DNA of 14,938 nucleotides from a bacterium (GTDB taxonomy: Bacteria; Patescibacteria; Dojkabacteria; SC72). The notes under the pieces were generated by a model. That model had not been told where the DNA came from and searched no databases. It was given only the letters and a program-made list of their open reading frames with translations. Of this stretch, positions 1-7,623 are shown one piece after another; the first letter of the stretch is position 1, and each line of letters opens with the position of its first letter. The position numbers were made by a program, and so were the translations under genes. The stretch lies in assembly GCA_029553845.1 (NCBI GenBank), contig JAKPKF010000484.1, positions 1-14,938 on the forward strand, read 5' to 3'.

Positions 1-13
1 TCTTTTCATCTGT

Positions 14-43
14 ATTATATCCACATATGATATATTATGTAAA
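14..43 (-). promoter_or_regulatory. Possible minus-strand promoter firing out of the left edge
   Basis: On the minus strand a -35-like TTTACA (plus positions 38-43) and a perfect TATAAT (14-19) are separated by 18 bases. A minus-strand ATG follows only four bases later (7-9), which is rather close for a start, so the gene served may start further left, outside the window. This suggests a gene divergent from the DUF456 gene. Only the first few codons could be in view, so no gene is called. Confidence 0.35.
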
Positions 44-68
44 TATATCATCATGAAATCTTCATAAT

Positions 69-560
69 ATGGAAATAATTAGCATCATAATATATGTTCT
101 TCTAGGTATAATATCTCTCACAGGCCTTATATTAATAGTCATAAACCTCCCAGGTATCTGGCTCATATATATATCAACCATAATCCTAGCCATTATGGAT
201 AAATTTGAGAACATAACCCCATTAATTCTGATTATACTTTTCCTCCTCTGCCTTCTCTCCACACTCTCAGACAACATAGCTATAGCACTAGGTGCTAAAA
301 AATTAGGCTCAACAGGATGGGGGATGGTAGGAGCGATAATTGGTGGACTAGTAGGAGCAATCTTTGGTGGAATAGCAGGAATGTTTTTGGGACCACTACT
401 TGGAGCTACAATATTAGAAATAATATTTGCACACAAAGATGCGACTCAAGGTATTAAAGCTGGTCTTGGAACATTCATAGGTATAATATTCAGCATTGTC
501 TTTAAGTTCAGCTTAAGTATAGGTATAATCATCTTTGTTCTCTCTCGTGTTCTCGGTTAA
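69..560 (+). CDS. DUF456 family membrane protein
   Basis: A 163-residue, very hydrophobic integral membrane protein of the DUF456 type, whose biochemical role is unknown. The family signature is visible: an early LPGIW motif (residues 27-31) inside the first hydrophobic stretch, an SDN/GAKKxG segment (67-80), and a long glycine-rich membrane region at 84-112 ending in GPLLGA and ILE. Hydrophobic segments are at about 4-25, 27-44, 50-66, 84-118 and 130-160. The length is typical for the family. The start was taken at the first ATG of the frame; no Shine-Dalgarno precedes it, and an extended -10-like TGATATATT lies at 28-36. It is 20 bases upstream of an ABC ATPase gene on the same strand, so it probably belongs to that transporter operon. 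Whether it assists the transporter is unknown. Confidence 0.8.
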   Translation: MEIISIIIYVLLGIISLTGLILIVINLPGIWLIYISTIILAIMDKFENITPLILIILFLLCLLSTLSDNIAIALGAKKLGSTGWGMVGAIIGGLVGAIFGGIAGMFLGPLLGATILEIIFAHKDATQGIKAGLGTFIGIIFSIVFKFSLSIGIIIFVLSRVLG

Positions 561-580
561 ATAGTTGTAGAATACACCTC

Positions 581-1264
581 ATGCCGAAAAATATCATTGA
601 ATTAAAAAATATAACGAAGATATACAAATCAGAAGGAGGAAACACTCTTGCACTGGACGATATAGATTTAAATATCCAACAAGGAGAATTCCTTGCCATA
701 ATGGGACCCTCTGGAAGTGGTAAATCCACCCTTATGAATATCCTTGGTTTACTAGATGTCCCAACAAGTGGTACATACATCCTTAACGAACAAAAAGTGA
801 GCAAATTAAAAGAAAAAGAGTTGGCTAAAATTAGAAACAAAGAAATAGGATTTGTATTTCAACAATTTAACCTTCTACCTAGAACAACTGTTTTTGACAA
901 TGTTTTAATGCCAACAATCTATGGAGACATACCAAATCCAAAAGAAAAAGCAGAAGCACTAATAGATATGGTCGGACTCAAAAACTGGAGAAAACACAAA
1001 AGTAACCAACTCTCTGGAGGGCAAATACAAAGAGTAGCAATAGCAAGAGCATTAATGATGGACCCAAGTATAATTCTAGCCGATGAACCAACAGGTAACT
1101 TAGATACAAAAAGATCAGCAGAGATAATGGAACTATTCAAAGAAATTAACGAGAAAGGTTCTACTATAGTTCTAATAACCCATGAGGAATATCTAGCAAA
1201 TTATGCATCTAGGATAATACATATACAGGATGGAAAAATCATAAAGGAGGAAAACAAAAAATGA
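581..1264 (+). CDS. ABC transporter ATP-binding protein, MacB/LolD type
   Basis: The 227-residue nucleotide-binding subunit of an ABC exporter of the MacB/LolD/FtsE class. All ATPase motifs are intact: Walker [10 protein letters not shown] (42-50), Q-loop glutamine in VFQQFNLLP (92-100), signature LSGGQ (144-148), Walker B IILADEP (164-170), D-loop GNLD (172-175) and the switch histidine H201 in ITHEE. The length is standard for a stand-alone subunit. The [10 protein letters not shown] stretch after the Q-loop is typical of this subfamily. It overlaps the next gene by four bases (ATGA), which fits translational coupling with its permease. It should act on the cytoplasmic face as a dimer and drive mechanotransmission or export by the FtsX-like permease. 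The substrate cannot be read from the sequence; members handle peptides, lipoproteins and drugs. Confidence 0.95.
   Translation: MPKNIIELKNITKIYKSEGGNTLALDDIDLNIQQGEFLAIMGPSGSGKSTLMNILGLLDVPTSGTYILNEQKVSKLKEKELAKIRNKEIGFVFQQFNLLPRTTVFDNVLMPTIYGDIPNPKEKAEALIDMVGLKNWRKHKSNQLSGGQIQRVAIARALMMDPSIILADEPTGNLDTKRSAEIMELFKEINEKGSTIVLITHEEYLANYASRIIHIQDGKIIKEENKK
1243..1250 (+). promoter_or_regulatory. Strong Shine-Dalgarno for the permease
   Basis: AAAGGAGG lies ten bases before the permease ATG, inside the last codons of the ATPase gene. It is one of the few strong ribosome binding sites in the window and supports both the chosen start and coupled translation of the two subunits. Confidence 0.75.
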
Positions 1265-2493
1265 AATTTTTTATCATATTAAAACAATCATTTAAAGCAA
1301 TAATGACAAATAAAGTTAGAAGTTTTCTAACAATACTTGGCATAATCATAGGTATCGGTTCTGTAATAGGATTAATGTCTCTTGGAACAGGTGTAAAAGA
1401 AAGTATAAATGAACAGATTAATTCTTTGGGTAGTACGAATTTAACAATAACATCCGGTTTTAATATGTATACAAGAGAAGACTATGCCTCTGATCCTAAA
1501 AAAGCACAACAAGCTAATGCATCAATGCTTGGAAGTACCAAAACATTAACACAAGAAGATGTACAAGCATTAGAAGAGATCTCTAATGACCAAATTTCAA
1601 GTGTTACTGGATATATATCAAGTCCAGTAATTTTAAAAGTTAACGATGTAGAACAAAGAGGAATAGTAATAGGAATGTCTTCGGAGTATTTCATAGTATA
1701 TGGGCTTTCTTTAGAATCAGGAGAATTACCAGCAGATAAAGAGATAGTTCTTGGAAACCAATTAGCAATCGATATGTTTGGTAGCACAGATGTTATCGGG
1801 AAGAAAATCTCTGTAATGGGTACAGAGCTAACAATCAGTGGTGTTCTTGCTAACCAAAATGAAACAAATTTTAGCAATCCCAATACCCAAGGATATATAT
1901 CAGATAAAGAAGCTTTCAAACTTTTTGGTACAGATAATTACAATGGTATAGTTGCAAAAGCAACTTCTGACCAAACAGTTGATAGTGCAAAAAAACTCAT
2001 AGAGGATACGCTACTTAAGACACACGAGATAGATGATGCAAGTCTTGCAGATTTTACAGTTACATCATCAAAAGATTTACTCTCTACAATAGACAGTGTT
2101 ATGAGTATGTTAACATCGTTTCTAGCTGGTATAGCCGCAATATCTCTCTTGGTTGGAGGAATTGGAATAATGAATATTATGCTTGTATCTGTTACTGAAA
2201 GGACCAGAGAGATTGGACTTAGAAAAGCATTAGGTGCACAAACATCCCAGATATTAATTCAATTTATGACTGAAGCAGTTGTTCTTACAGTAATAGGTGG
2301 AGTTTTCGGAATATTGGTAGGATATGGAATTGGGATAATCGCTGGAGAGTTCTTGGAATTTAGTGCAATAGTAACCTGGGATGCAATCCTGTTAGCAGTA
2401 AGTATATCCAGCTTCATAGGGCTTCTCTTTGGAATATATCCAGCTGCTCGAGCTGCAAAACTAAACCCGATAGATGCATTGAGATACGAGTAA
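1261..2493 (+). CDS. MacB-like ABC transporter permease (FtsX domain)
   Basis: A 410-residue permease with the MacB arrangement: a short cytoplasmic start, one membrane helix (about 21-45), a large extracytoplasmic domain (about 46-280; the MacB periplasmic core type), then three helices (about 283-310, 331-361 and 373-395). The FtsX family signature is present: GGIGIMNIMLVSVTERTREIGLRKALGA around 299-326, where the coupling helix contacts the ATPase, and the usual end LNPIDALRYE. The start overlaps the ATPase stop by four bases and has a strong ribosome binding site. No MacA adaptor or TolC gene is nearby, which fits a single-membrane cell. The last 80 bases are also covered by an opposing gene. 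Likely role: export or sensing of a hydrophobic or peptide substrate; the substrate is unknown. Confidence 0.93.
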   Translation: MKFFIILKQSFKAIMTNKVRSFLTILGIIIGIGSVIGLMSLGTGVKESINEQINSLGSTNLTITSGFNMYTREDYASDPKKAQQANASMLGSTKTLTQEDVQALEEISNDQISSVTGYISSPVILKVNDVEQRGIVIGMSSEYFIVYGLSLESGELPADKEIVLGNQLAIDMFGSTDVIGKKISVMGTELTISGVLANQNETNFSNPNTQGYISDKEAFKLFGTDNYNGIVAKATSDQTVDSAKKLIEDTLLKTHEIDDASLADFTVTSSKDLLSTIDSVMSMLTSFLAGIAAISLLVGGIGIMNIMLVSVTERTREIGLRKALGAQTSQILIQFMTEAVVLTVIGGVFGILVGYGIGIIAGEFLEFSAIVTWDAILLAVSISSFIGLLFGIYPAARAAKLNPIDALRYE

Positions 2494-3046
2494 GAAGAAT
2501 ATCTCGTGTACTGTAACTAACCCAAATATTTCCAAACACATCCTCTCTTACATTGACAATATTCTCTTTCTTCTGTATATCTTTTAAAAATATCTCTTCC
2601 ATATCTCCACTCTCAATATAGATTTTGTAAAAATGTTTCTCTAAAAAATCCACTGCAGTTGTTGCAATCACAATATTATTATCCATATACAATGGACGAA
2701 TCGTTTCAAAAAAGTACAACTCCTTTACAACCTCCCTTTGCTCATTTAAAACAGTAAACTTTGTAGAAAACTCTTTCTCACTCTGGATTATGTAATGTTC
2801 AATCTTACAAAACATTAAACTATTATCATAACCAACAAACTCATTTTCTCCCCTCTTTCCAATTTCTTTAACATCTCTTTTCAACACATTAACCTCCAAG
2901 ATACTCTCCTCATTTACAAGAAGAACCCTGTGTATATCTACATAGATTACCTGCTGTATATCAGCAATATTGGGGACCATATACTCAGTCATTTCCCCTG
3001 AGATCAAAACTGAAAAAAGATATATTACTGTTTTTAAATATTCCAT
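2414..3046 (-). CDS. Hypothetical protein with N-terminal hydrophobic segment, downstream of the M23 peptidase
   Basis: A 210-residue protein that I do not recognise. It begins with a short hydrophobic stretch (about residues 4-16, TVIYLFSVLISG) that could be a signal peptide or anchor. The rest alternates short beta-prone segments with charged turns; four roughly 35-residue units look propeller-like, the last holding DVFGNIWVSYS (169-179), a motif type seen in beta-propeller blades. That is an impression from pattern, not a family match. It starts 15 bases after the M23 stop, with no Shine-Dalgarno, and probably shares its transcript. The final 27 or so codons (from about residue 184) lie antisense to the end of the permease gene; this tail is leucine- and glutamine-rich, unlike the rest, and may have been gained by loss of an earlier stop. 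The stop is TGA. Confidence 0.65.
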   Translation of the reverse strand: MEYLKTVIYLFSVLISGEMTEYMVPNIADIQQVIYVDIHRVLLVNEESILEVNVLKRDVKEIGKRGENEFVGYDNSLMFCKIEHYIIQSEKEFSTKFTVLNEQREVVKELYFFETIRPLYMDNNIVIATTAVDFLEKHFYKIYIESGDMEEIFLKDIQKKENIVNVREDVFGNIWVSYSTRDILLTRISMHLSGLVLQLEQLDIFQREAL

Positions 3047-3061
3047 ACTTACATTACTAAA

Positions 3062-4567
3062 TTAATATCCCGGATGTGGATTATCCCCACTTAACCTCTC
3101 TGGTATATACTTTGCATTCAAGGTAACAATCTTGCTCCAATCTGTATTGATGTAATCTACTGGATTAACATGTGTACTCTGGTTTCTTCCCTTTCTTGTT
3201 TCAAAATGTAAATGGTATCCTAACTTCTGGCAATTCCATGCACCAGAGTTTCCACTTACACCAACCCTCTGTCCTTTCTTTACTCTGTCTCCGGTATTAA
3301 CTAAAGTTTTCTCTAAATGAAAATATGTAGTGTACATACCATTGTTCTGCTTAACGAGAAGATAGTTACCCCCAGAGAAACACTTCCCATTGTAACTATC
3401 CCAACCTTTACCAACTACGCTACCATCTGAAACTGCTAAAATACTCTCTTTTACTGCTCCAAAATCTATCCCCTTGTGTGGTTTCTGGAACACTGTATCC
3501 CCATGCCACTGCGTAACACCAATTGCCTTACTAAATGGGAAAGAGAAAGGCTTCTTTGTATCTGAAATATTCTTAGGATCCAGTGAGTAAAAACCACCAC
3601 CAGAAATAGAGATGTTAAACTCAGATATATTTATCACATATTTAAAACTCATCCTTAAATTCTCTTTCTTACGGAAATACCCAGCAACGAGAGTAAAAAC
3701 ATCCGCATCCTTTGTAAAAGATTTAATTGGAATATATAGATCTCCTTGGTAAACAGAAAAGTAAATATTTGGTTCTAAATTGAAATTATGTGAAGTTACC
3801 AACTCCTCATTACATTTAAAAAAAGATACAGGTTTAAGAATTTCCCTCTTGCATCTGTATTCATCTACAACTACAGATATATCATTTAGAAACTTTCCCT
3901 TAACTACAACACTGTACTCATCTACAAATGGATACAAAGTAGTTTCGTTTAATTGAAGAGGTGGAATATTACATGACTGCATTACACTCTCTCCTCTCAA
4001 ATATTTAAACCTACATACAGTTTCCTCTTTTGCTACTCCCAAGACAGAAGCTGTAGAAGTATCCCACTCCATATGTTCCTCCTCATTCTTTACAATTACA
4101 GGGGCTTTCTTCTTAACTGTTGTCGTTTTAGGAAGTACAGTTACCTTCTTTTTTTCAACAGCAGGTTTCTCCACAGGCACTTGAGGTTCTTGTGGAGGAG
4201 TCTCCTCCTGTGGGAGAAGTGTGTTAATGCTAAATCTTCTAGATTCAGAGACAAAGGGATATGTTCCATCGAAAGTGTCCTTTCTGGCATACAAAACTCT
4301 CCATGCAAAAACATCGTAATTGGAAAGAGGATGAGTATGTTGTGTCTCACTTCCTACAGGTATGAGCATGTATGTAGACCAATTGAGGTAAAAAGCAATG
4401 TCCAGTCTGTAAACATATTCATTCTGTGTATCTGTGTTCTCCCACTTGAAATTAACAATCCTGTTTGTGAGATATTCATCTTTTTGAGGGGATATTAAGG
4501 TAACATCGGCAAAACAAACCGTAGTAGAAAACAACAAAAAGAGCAGTGAAAACAATATCTTGTACAT
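3062..4567 (-). CDS. Secreted M23 (LytM-type) peptidase
   Basis: A 501-residue exported zinc endopeptidase of family M23, expected to cut peptide cross-links in peptidoglycan. A classic signal peptide occupies residues 1-20 (ending VCFA). Residues 23-115 look like an Ig/FN3-type domain, with FKW and FAWRV strands. A proline/lysine/glutamate linker follows at about 119-165, then a middle region (185-330) with three cysteines, and the peptidase domain at 345-475. The metal and catalytic residues are all present: HKGID with H364 and D368, H417 in YFHL, and H452/H454 in HLHFE. A G-V-T-Q segment precedes the first motif, as often seen in M23 proteins. It should therefore be active. A TATATT on its strand (plus 4574-4579) sits six bases upstream of the ATG, so this mRNA too could start at or next to the start codon; the matching -35 is poor. 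Confidence 0.93.
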   Translation of the reverse strand: MYKILFSLLFLLFSTTVCFADVTLISPQKDEYLTNRIVNFKWENTDTQNEYVYRLDIAFYLNWSTYMLIPVGSETQHTHPLSNYDVFAWRVLYARKDTFDGTYPFVSESRRFSINTLLPQEETPPQEPQVPVEKPAVEKKKVTVLPKTTTVKKKAPVIVKNEEEHMEWDTSTASVLGVAKEETVCRFKYLRGESVMQSCNIPPLQLNETTLYPFVDEYSVVVKGKFLNDISVVVDEYRCKREILKPVSFFKCNEELVTSHNFNLEPNIYFSVYQGDLYIPIKSFTKDADVFTLVAGYFRKKENLRMSFKYVINISEFNISISGGGFYSLDPKNISDTKKPFSFPFSKAIGVTQWHGDTVFQKPHKGIDFGAVKESILAVSDGSVVGKGWDSYNGKCFSGGNYLLVKQNNGMYTTYFHLEKTLVNTGDRVKKGQRVGVSGNSGAWNCQKLGYHLHFETRKGRNQSTHVNPVDYINTDWSKIVTLNAKYIPERLSGDNPHPGY

Positions 4568-4608
4568 ACAGAAAATATATATTTTAAGGATGAAAAATCT
4601 ATGAATGA

Positions 4609-4617
4609 TGGTATAAT
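4609..4617 (+). promoter_or_regulatory. Extended -10 promoter of secA
   Basis: TGG followed by a perfect TATAAT (4612-4617) forms an extended -10 element. No good -35 hexamer lies 16-18 bases upstream, as expected when the TGn extension is used. The ATG of secA begins eight bases after the -10, so transcription would start at or within a couple of bases of the start codon. No ribosome binding site fits in that space. Confidence 0.65.
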
Positions 4618-4625
4618 CAATTTCA

Positions 4626-7544
4626 ATGATTAAATTCCTTGAGGGTCTTTTTGACTCAAACGAAAAACAACTTAAAAAGATTCAACCATTAGTAGAGAAG
4701 ATTAATGGGTATGAAGATGAAATATCTAAACTTTCCGATGAGGAGCTAAGAGCTAAAACAGAGGAATTTCGCAAAAAGATATTTGTAGATTTAGATACAT
4801 GTAGAACAGATTTCGTAAACAAAAAAGAATCCATTCTCAATGAAGAATTAGACAAAGAGAAAAGAAGACTCTATGAAATACTCCCTGAAGCATTTGCAGT
4901 AGTAAGAGAAGCATCCAAAAGAGTTGCAAATCACAGGCATTTTGATGTTCAACTTACTGCAGGATATGTACTCTTCGACAACAAAATTGCTGAGCTTTTC
5001 ACTGGTGAAGGAAAAACTCTTGCAGCAAATCTCCCACTGTATCTTTACGGTCTAACTGGGAGAGGTGCACATTTAGTTACCGTAAACGACTATCTCGCAA
5101 GAAGAGATGCAGAATGGACAGGACACATACTCAATGCACTTGGAATGAGTGTAGGAGCTATCAATTCTGGTAAACAGTACAGATTCATAACAGACGAAGA
5201 AGCACTTAAAATCAAGGGAGACGATGCAAAAAAATTAATAAAAGAAAGAGATGAGAAAGTAAAAGCTTCTGGGAGATTGAAATACGACCATATGAGTGGA
5301 GTGAATCTCTTAGAGTGTTCTAAACAGGAGGCATACGGTTGTGATGTTGTTTACGGTACAAACAATGAATTTGGTTTTGACTATCTAAGAGACAACATGG
5401 CAAGAACGAAAGAAGAAAGAGTCCAAGGACCAAAATATTTTGTAATTGTAGATGAAGCAGATTCCATCCTCATAGATGAAGCTAGAACACCATTAATCAT
5501 ATCTACTAGTGCTCAAGGTGCAAACGATCTTTACAAAAGATTTGCTTCTCTTGCGAACTCACTTCAGAAAGACAAACATTATGCTGTAGATGAAAAAGCC
5601 CATGCAGTATCTCTTACAGATGAGGGTATAGATGCAGTAGAGAAAGCTCTTGGAGTTAAAAATATCTATGAAGATGCACAACTTACATACCATTTAGACA
5701 ATGCACTTAAAGCAAAAGAGCTTTACCAACTAGATGATGAATACATGATTAGGAATGGAGAAATCCTCATAGTCGATGAATTTACAGGCAGAGCTATGGA
5801 AGGAAGAAGATACAGTGAAGGACTTCACCAAGCCATAGAGGCAAAAGAGGGAGTGGAAGTTAAAAGAGAATCTAGAACAATGGCAACAATTACACTTCAG
5901 AATTTCTTCAGACTTTACAAATACCTATCAGGAATGACAGGAACAGCACTTACGGAAGCAGAAGAATTCTCTTCCATTTACAAACTAGATACCATTGTAG
6001 TACCTCCAAACAAACCAATCATAAGGAAGGATTACAACGATGTTGTTTACAGAAGCCAAGAGGGTAAGTTCAAAGCCATAGTTGAAGATATTAAAGAACA
6101 TCATGCAAAAGGACAACCGATACTCGTAGGTACTACATCTGTAGAAAAGTCGGAAATACTTTCAAGCATGCTCTCCAAAGAAGGTATTAAACACAATGTA
6201 CTAAATGCAAAACAGCATGAAAGAGAAGCAATTGTTATCGCAGAAGCAGGACAGAAAGGCTCTGTAACCATAGCTACAAATATGGCAGGAAGAGGTACAG
6301 ATATTGCACTAGGAGAAGGTGTGAAAGAGGTGGGAGGTTTGTATGTAATCGGTTCTGAAAGACACGAATCTAGAAGAATAGATAACCAGCTAAGAGGAAG
6401 ATCTGGAAGACAGGGAGACCCTGGAGAATCCAGATTCTTTGTATCTTTTGAAGATGAACTCATGAGACTCTTTGGTGGAGACAGAATGCAGCTAATGATG
6501 ACCCAAGTTGGAATGGATGATGATATGCCAATTTCACTTGGTATACTCGGTAAAACTATAGAGAATGCACAGAAGAAAGTAGAAGCACGCAACTACGATA
6601 TCCGAAAAAGTCTTGTAGAGTACGACGATGTTCTAAACCAGCAAAGAGAAATCATATATACACTAAGAAGAAAAATTCTAGATATAGAATTAAAAACAGA
6701 CTTTAATGTTACAGACAAAACACTCAAAAAAGATTTAGACATTGTACTAAATGCAGATATAGAAGGAATTCAAGATGCACTAGATGCTCTAGCCCTAAAC
6801 AGAGAAGAGACATGGAAAATAGAAGAACTAGATAATCTAAACTTCATCCTTTCTCCACTTGAGAAATGGATTCTGAAAAAAGAATTTGAATACATAGATT
6901 TCCTACAAGCATCTCAACTTGTAGATGATATGAAGATATCAAATGTTGAAGAAAGACAGGTGTACCAGCAAGTTATGAACCTTCTAACAGACGAGATATT
7001 TGAAGAAGCAGTAAAGAAGATGGGCTTTAAGACATCAGTAGAGATGTTTAAAGATTTAGAAAAGAAAACAAATGTAGAACAGGCTGTACAGCTTAAAAAA
7101 CTAATACTTGTATCCTTTATACTCCATATCTATGACATAGGAGTAGAACCAATGAAAGCACTCTCAAGATTACTTCTTTTGGAAGCCTTTGATAGATTCT
7201 GGATGGAACATCTAGATACAATGACCGATCTTCGAGAGGGTATATCTCTGCGTAACCTTGCTCAAAGAGATCCTCTTGTAGAGTACAAAAATGAAGGATT
7301 TAGAATGTTCGATGATATGCTAAAGAAAGTAGATGAATCCATAGTAACAAGATTCTTTAAGGTAAGACTAGTAAAAAGAGAGGAGCAGATACCTGTGAGA
7401 GTTAATACAGATGAAGACAAAAGGCCAGGAAATGTAGGAAAGCAAAAAACTATTAAAAAGAACAAGAAAGTTGGTCGTAACGACCCCTGTCCTTGTGGTA
7501 GCGGGAAAAAATACAAGAAGTGTTGCTTCCCTAAATATGGCTAA
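4626..7544 (+). CDS. secA: Preprotein translocase subunit SecA
   Basis: The ATPase motor that pushes unfolded preproteins through SecYEG at the cytoplasmic membrane. The 972-residue chain holds all the usual parts: Walker A GEGKT (127-131), the VTVNDYLARRD helicase segment (151-161), TNNEFGFDYLRDNM (245-258), DEAD box (276-279), the preprotein-binding region, SGMTGTA (435-441), NMAGRGTDI (552-560), GRSGRQGDPG (591-600), the scaffold and wing region with LREGISLRNLAQRDPLVEY, and a C-terminal SEC-C zinc motif with C955, C957, C966 and C967. It is longer than E. coli or B. subtilis SecA, mainly because of about 45 extra charged residues at roughly 183-232 in nucleotide-binding domain 1. It is monocistronic by layout: a divergent gene upstream and a separate promoter downstream. 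The start is fixed by the conserved N-terminus and the adjacent -10. Confidence 0.98.
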   Translation: MIKFLEGLFDSNEKQLKKIQPLVEKINGYEDEISKLSDEELRAKTEEFRKKIFVDLDTCRTDFVNKKESILNEELDKEKRRLYEILPEAFAVVREASKRVANHRHFDVQLTAGYVLFDNKIAELFTGEGKTLAANLPLYLYGLTGRGAHLVTVNDYLARRDAEWTGHILNALGMSVGAINSGKQYRFITDEEALKIKGDDAKKLIKERDEKVKASGRLKYDHMSGVNLLECSKQEAYGCDVVYGTNNEFGFDYLRDNMARTKEERVQGPKYFVIVDEADSILIDEARTPLIISTSAQGANDLYKRFASLANSLQKDKHYAVDEKAHAVSLTDEGIDAVEKALGVKNIYEDAQLTYHLDNALKAKELYQLDDEYMIRNGEILIVDEFTGRAMEGRRYSEGLHQAIEAKEGVEVKRESRTMATITLQNFFRLYKYLSGMTGTALTEAEEFSSIYKLDTIVVPPNKPIIRKDYNDVVYRSQEGKFKAIVEDIKEHHAKGQPILVGTTSVEKSEILSSMLSKEGIKHNVLNAKQHEREAIVIAEAGQKGSVTIATNMAGRGTDIALGEGVKEVGGLYVIGSERHESRRIDNQLRGRSGRQGDPGESRFFVSFEDELMRLFGGDRMQLMMTQVGMDDDMPISLGILGKTIENAQKKVEARNYDIRKSLVEYDDVLNQQREIIYTLRRKILDIELKTDFNVTDKTLKKDLDIVLNADIEGIQDALDALALNREETWKIEELDNLNFILSPLEKWILKKEFEYIDFLQASQLVDDMKISNVEERQVYQQVMNLLTDEIFEEAVKKMGFKTSVEMFKDLEKKTNVEQAVQLKKLILVSFILHIYDIGVEPMKALSRLLLLEAFDRFWMEHLDTMTDLREGISLRNLAQRDPLVEYKNEGFRMFDDMLKKVDESIVTRFFKVRLVKREEQIPVRVNTDEDKRPGNVGKQKTIKKNKKVGRNDPCPCGSGKKYKKCCFPKYG

Positions 7545-7565
7545 AATAGTATCTCTATGGGTTTA

Positions 7566-7593
7566 TTGACACTTTTAGGCTAAACAATATACT
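7566..7593 (+). promoter_or_regulatory. Sigma-70-type promoter of the glycan operon
   Basis: A perfect -35 TTGACA (7566-7571) and a -10 TATACT (7588-7593) are separated by 16 bases. Transcription would start near 7600, leaving a leader of about 24 bases before the first gene of the operon and no Shine-Dalgarno. A second weak -10-like TATTAT at 7611-7616 sits seven bases before the ATG but lacks a -35. No convincing terminator for secA is seen between 7545 and 7565. Confidence 0.65.
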
Positions 7594-7604
7594 ATTCAAT
7601 AGTA
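7590..7604. repeat. Small inverted repeat over the -10 and start site
   Basis: TACTAT, a three-base spacer TCA, and ATAGTA form a perfect 6-bp palindrome that covers the -10 element and the predicted start site of the operon promoter. A further copy of ATAGTA lies at 7546-7551. Its position would suit an operator, or a short hairpin at the mRNA 5' end, but a 6-bp palindrome made of A and T can arise by chance in such AT-rich DNA. Confidence 0.35.
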
Positions 7605-7623
7605 CCAATTTATTATTACACCA

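Noticed and set aside
62..436. Minus-strand open frame opposite the DUF456 gene
   Set aside because: It is antisense to a clear membrane-protein frame; its proline/isoleucine-rich content mirrors the complementary glycine codons and shows no motif.
6101..6592. Long minus-strand open frame within secA
   Set aside because: It lies opposite the conserved helicase core of SecA and reads as serine/proline low complexity, a typical shadow.
7545..7585. Terminator after secA (GTTTA/TAAAC arms)
   Set aside because: The five-base stem is AT-rich with a large loop and no following T-run, and it overlaps the next promoter.
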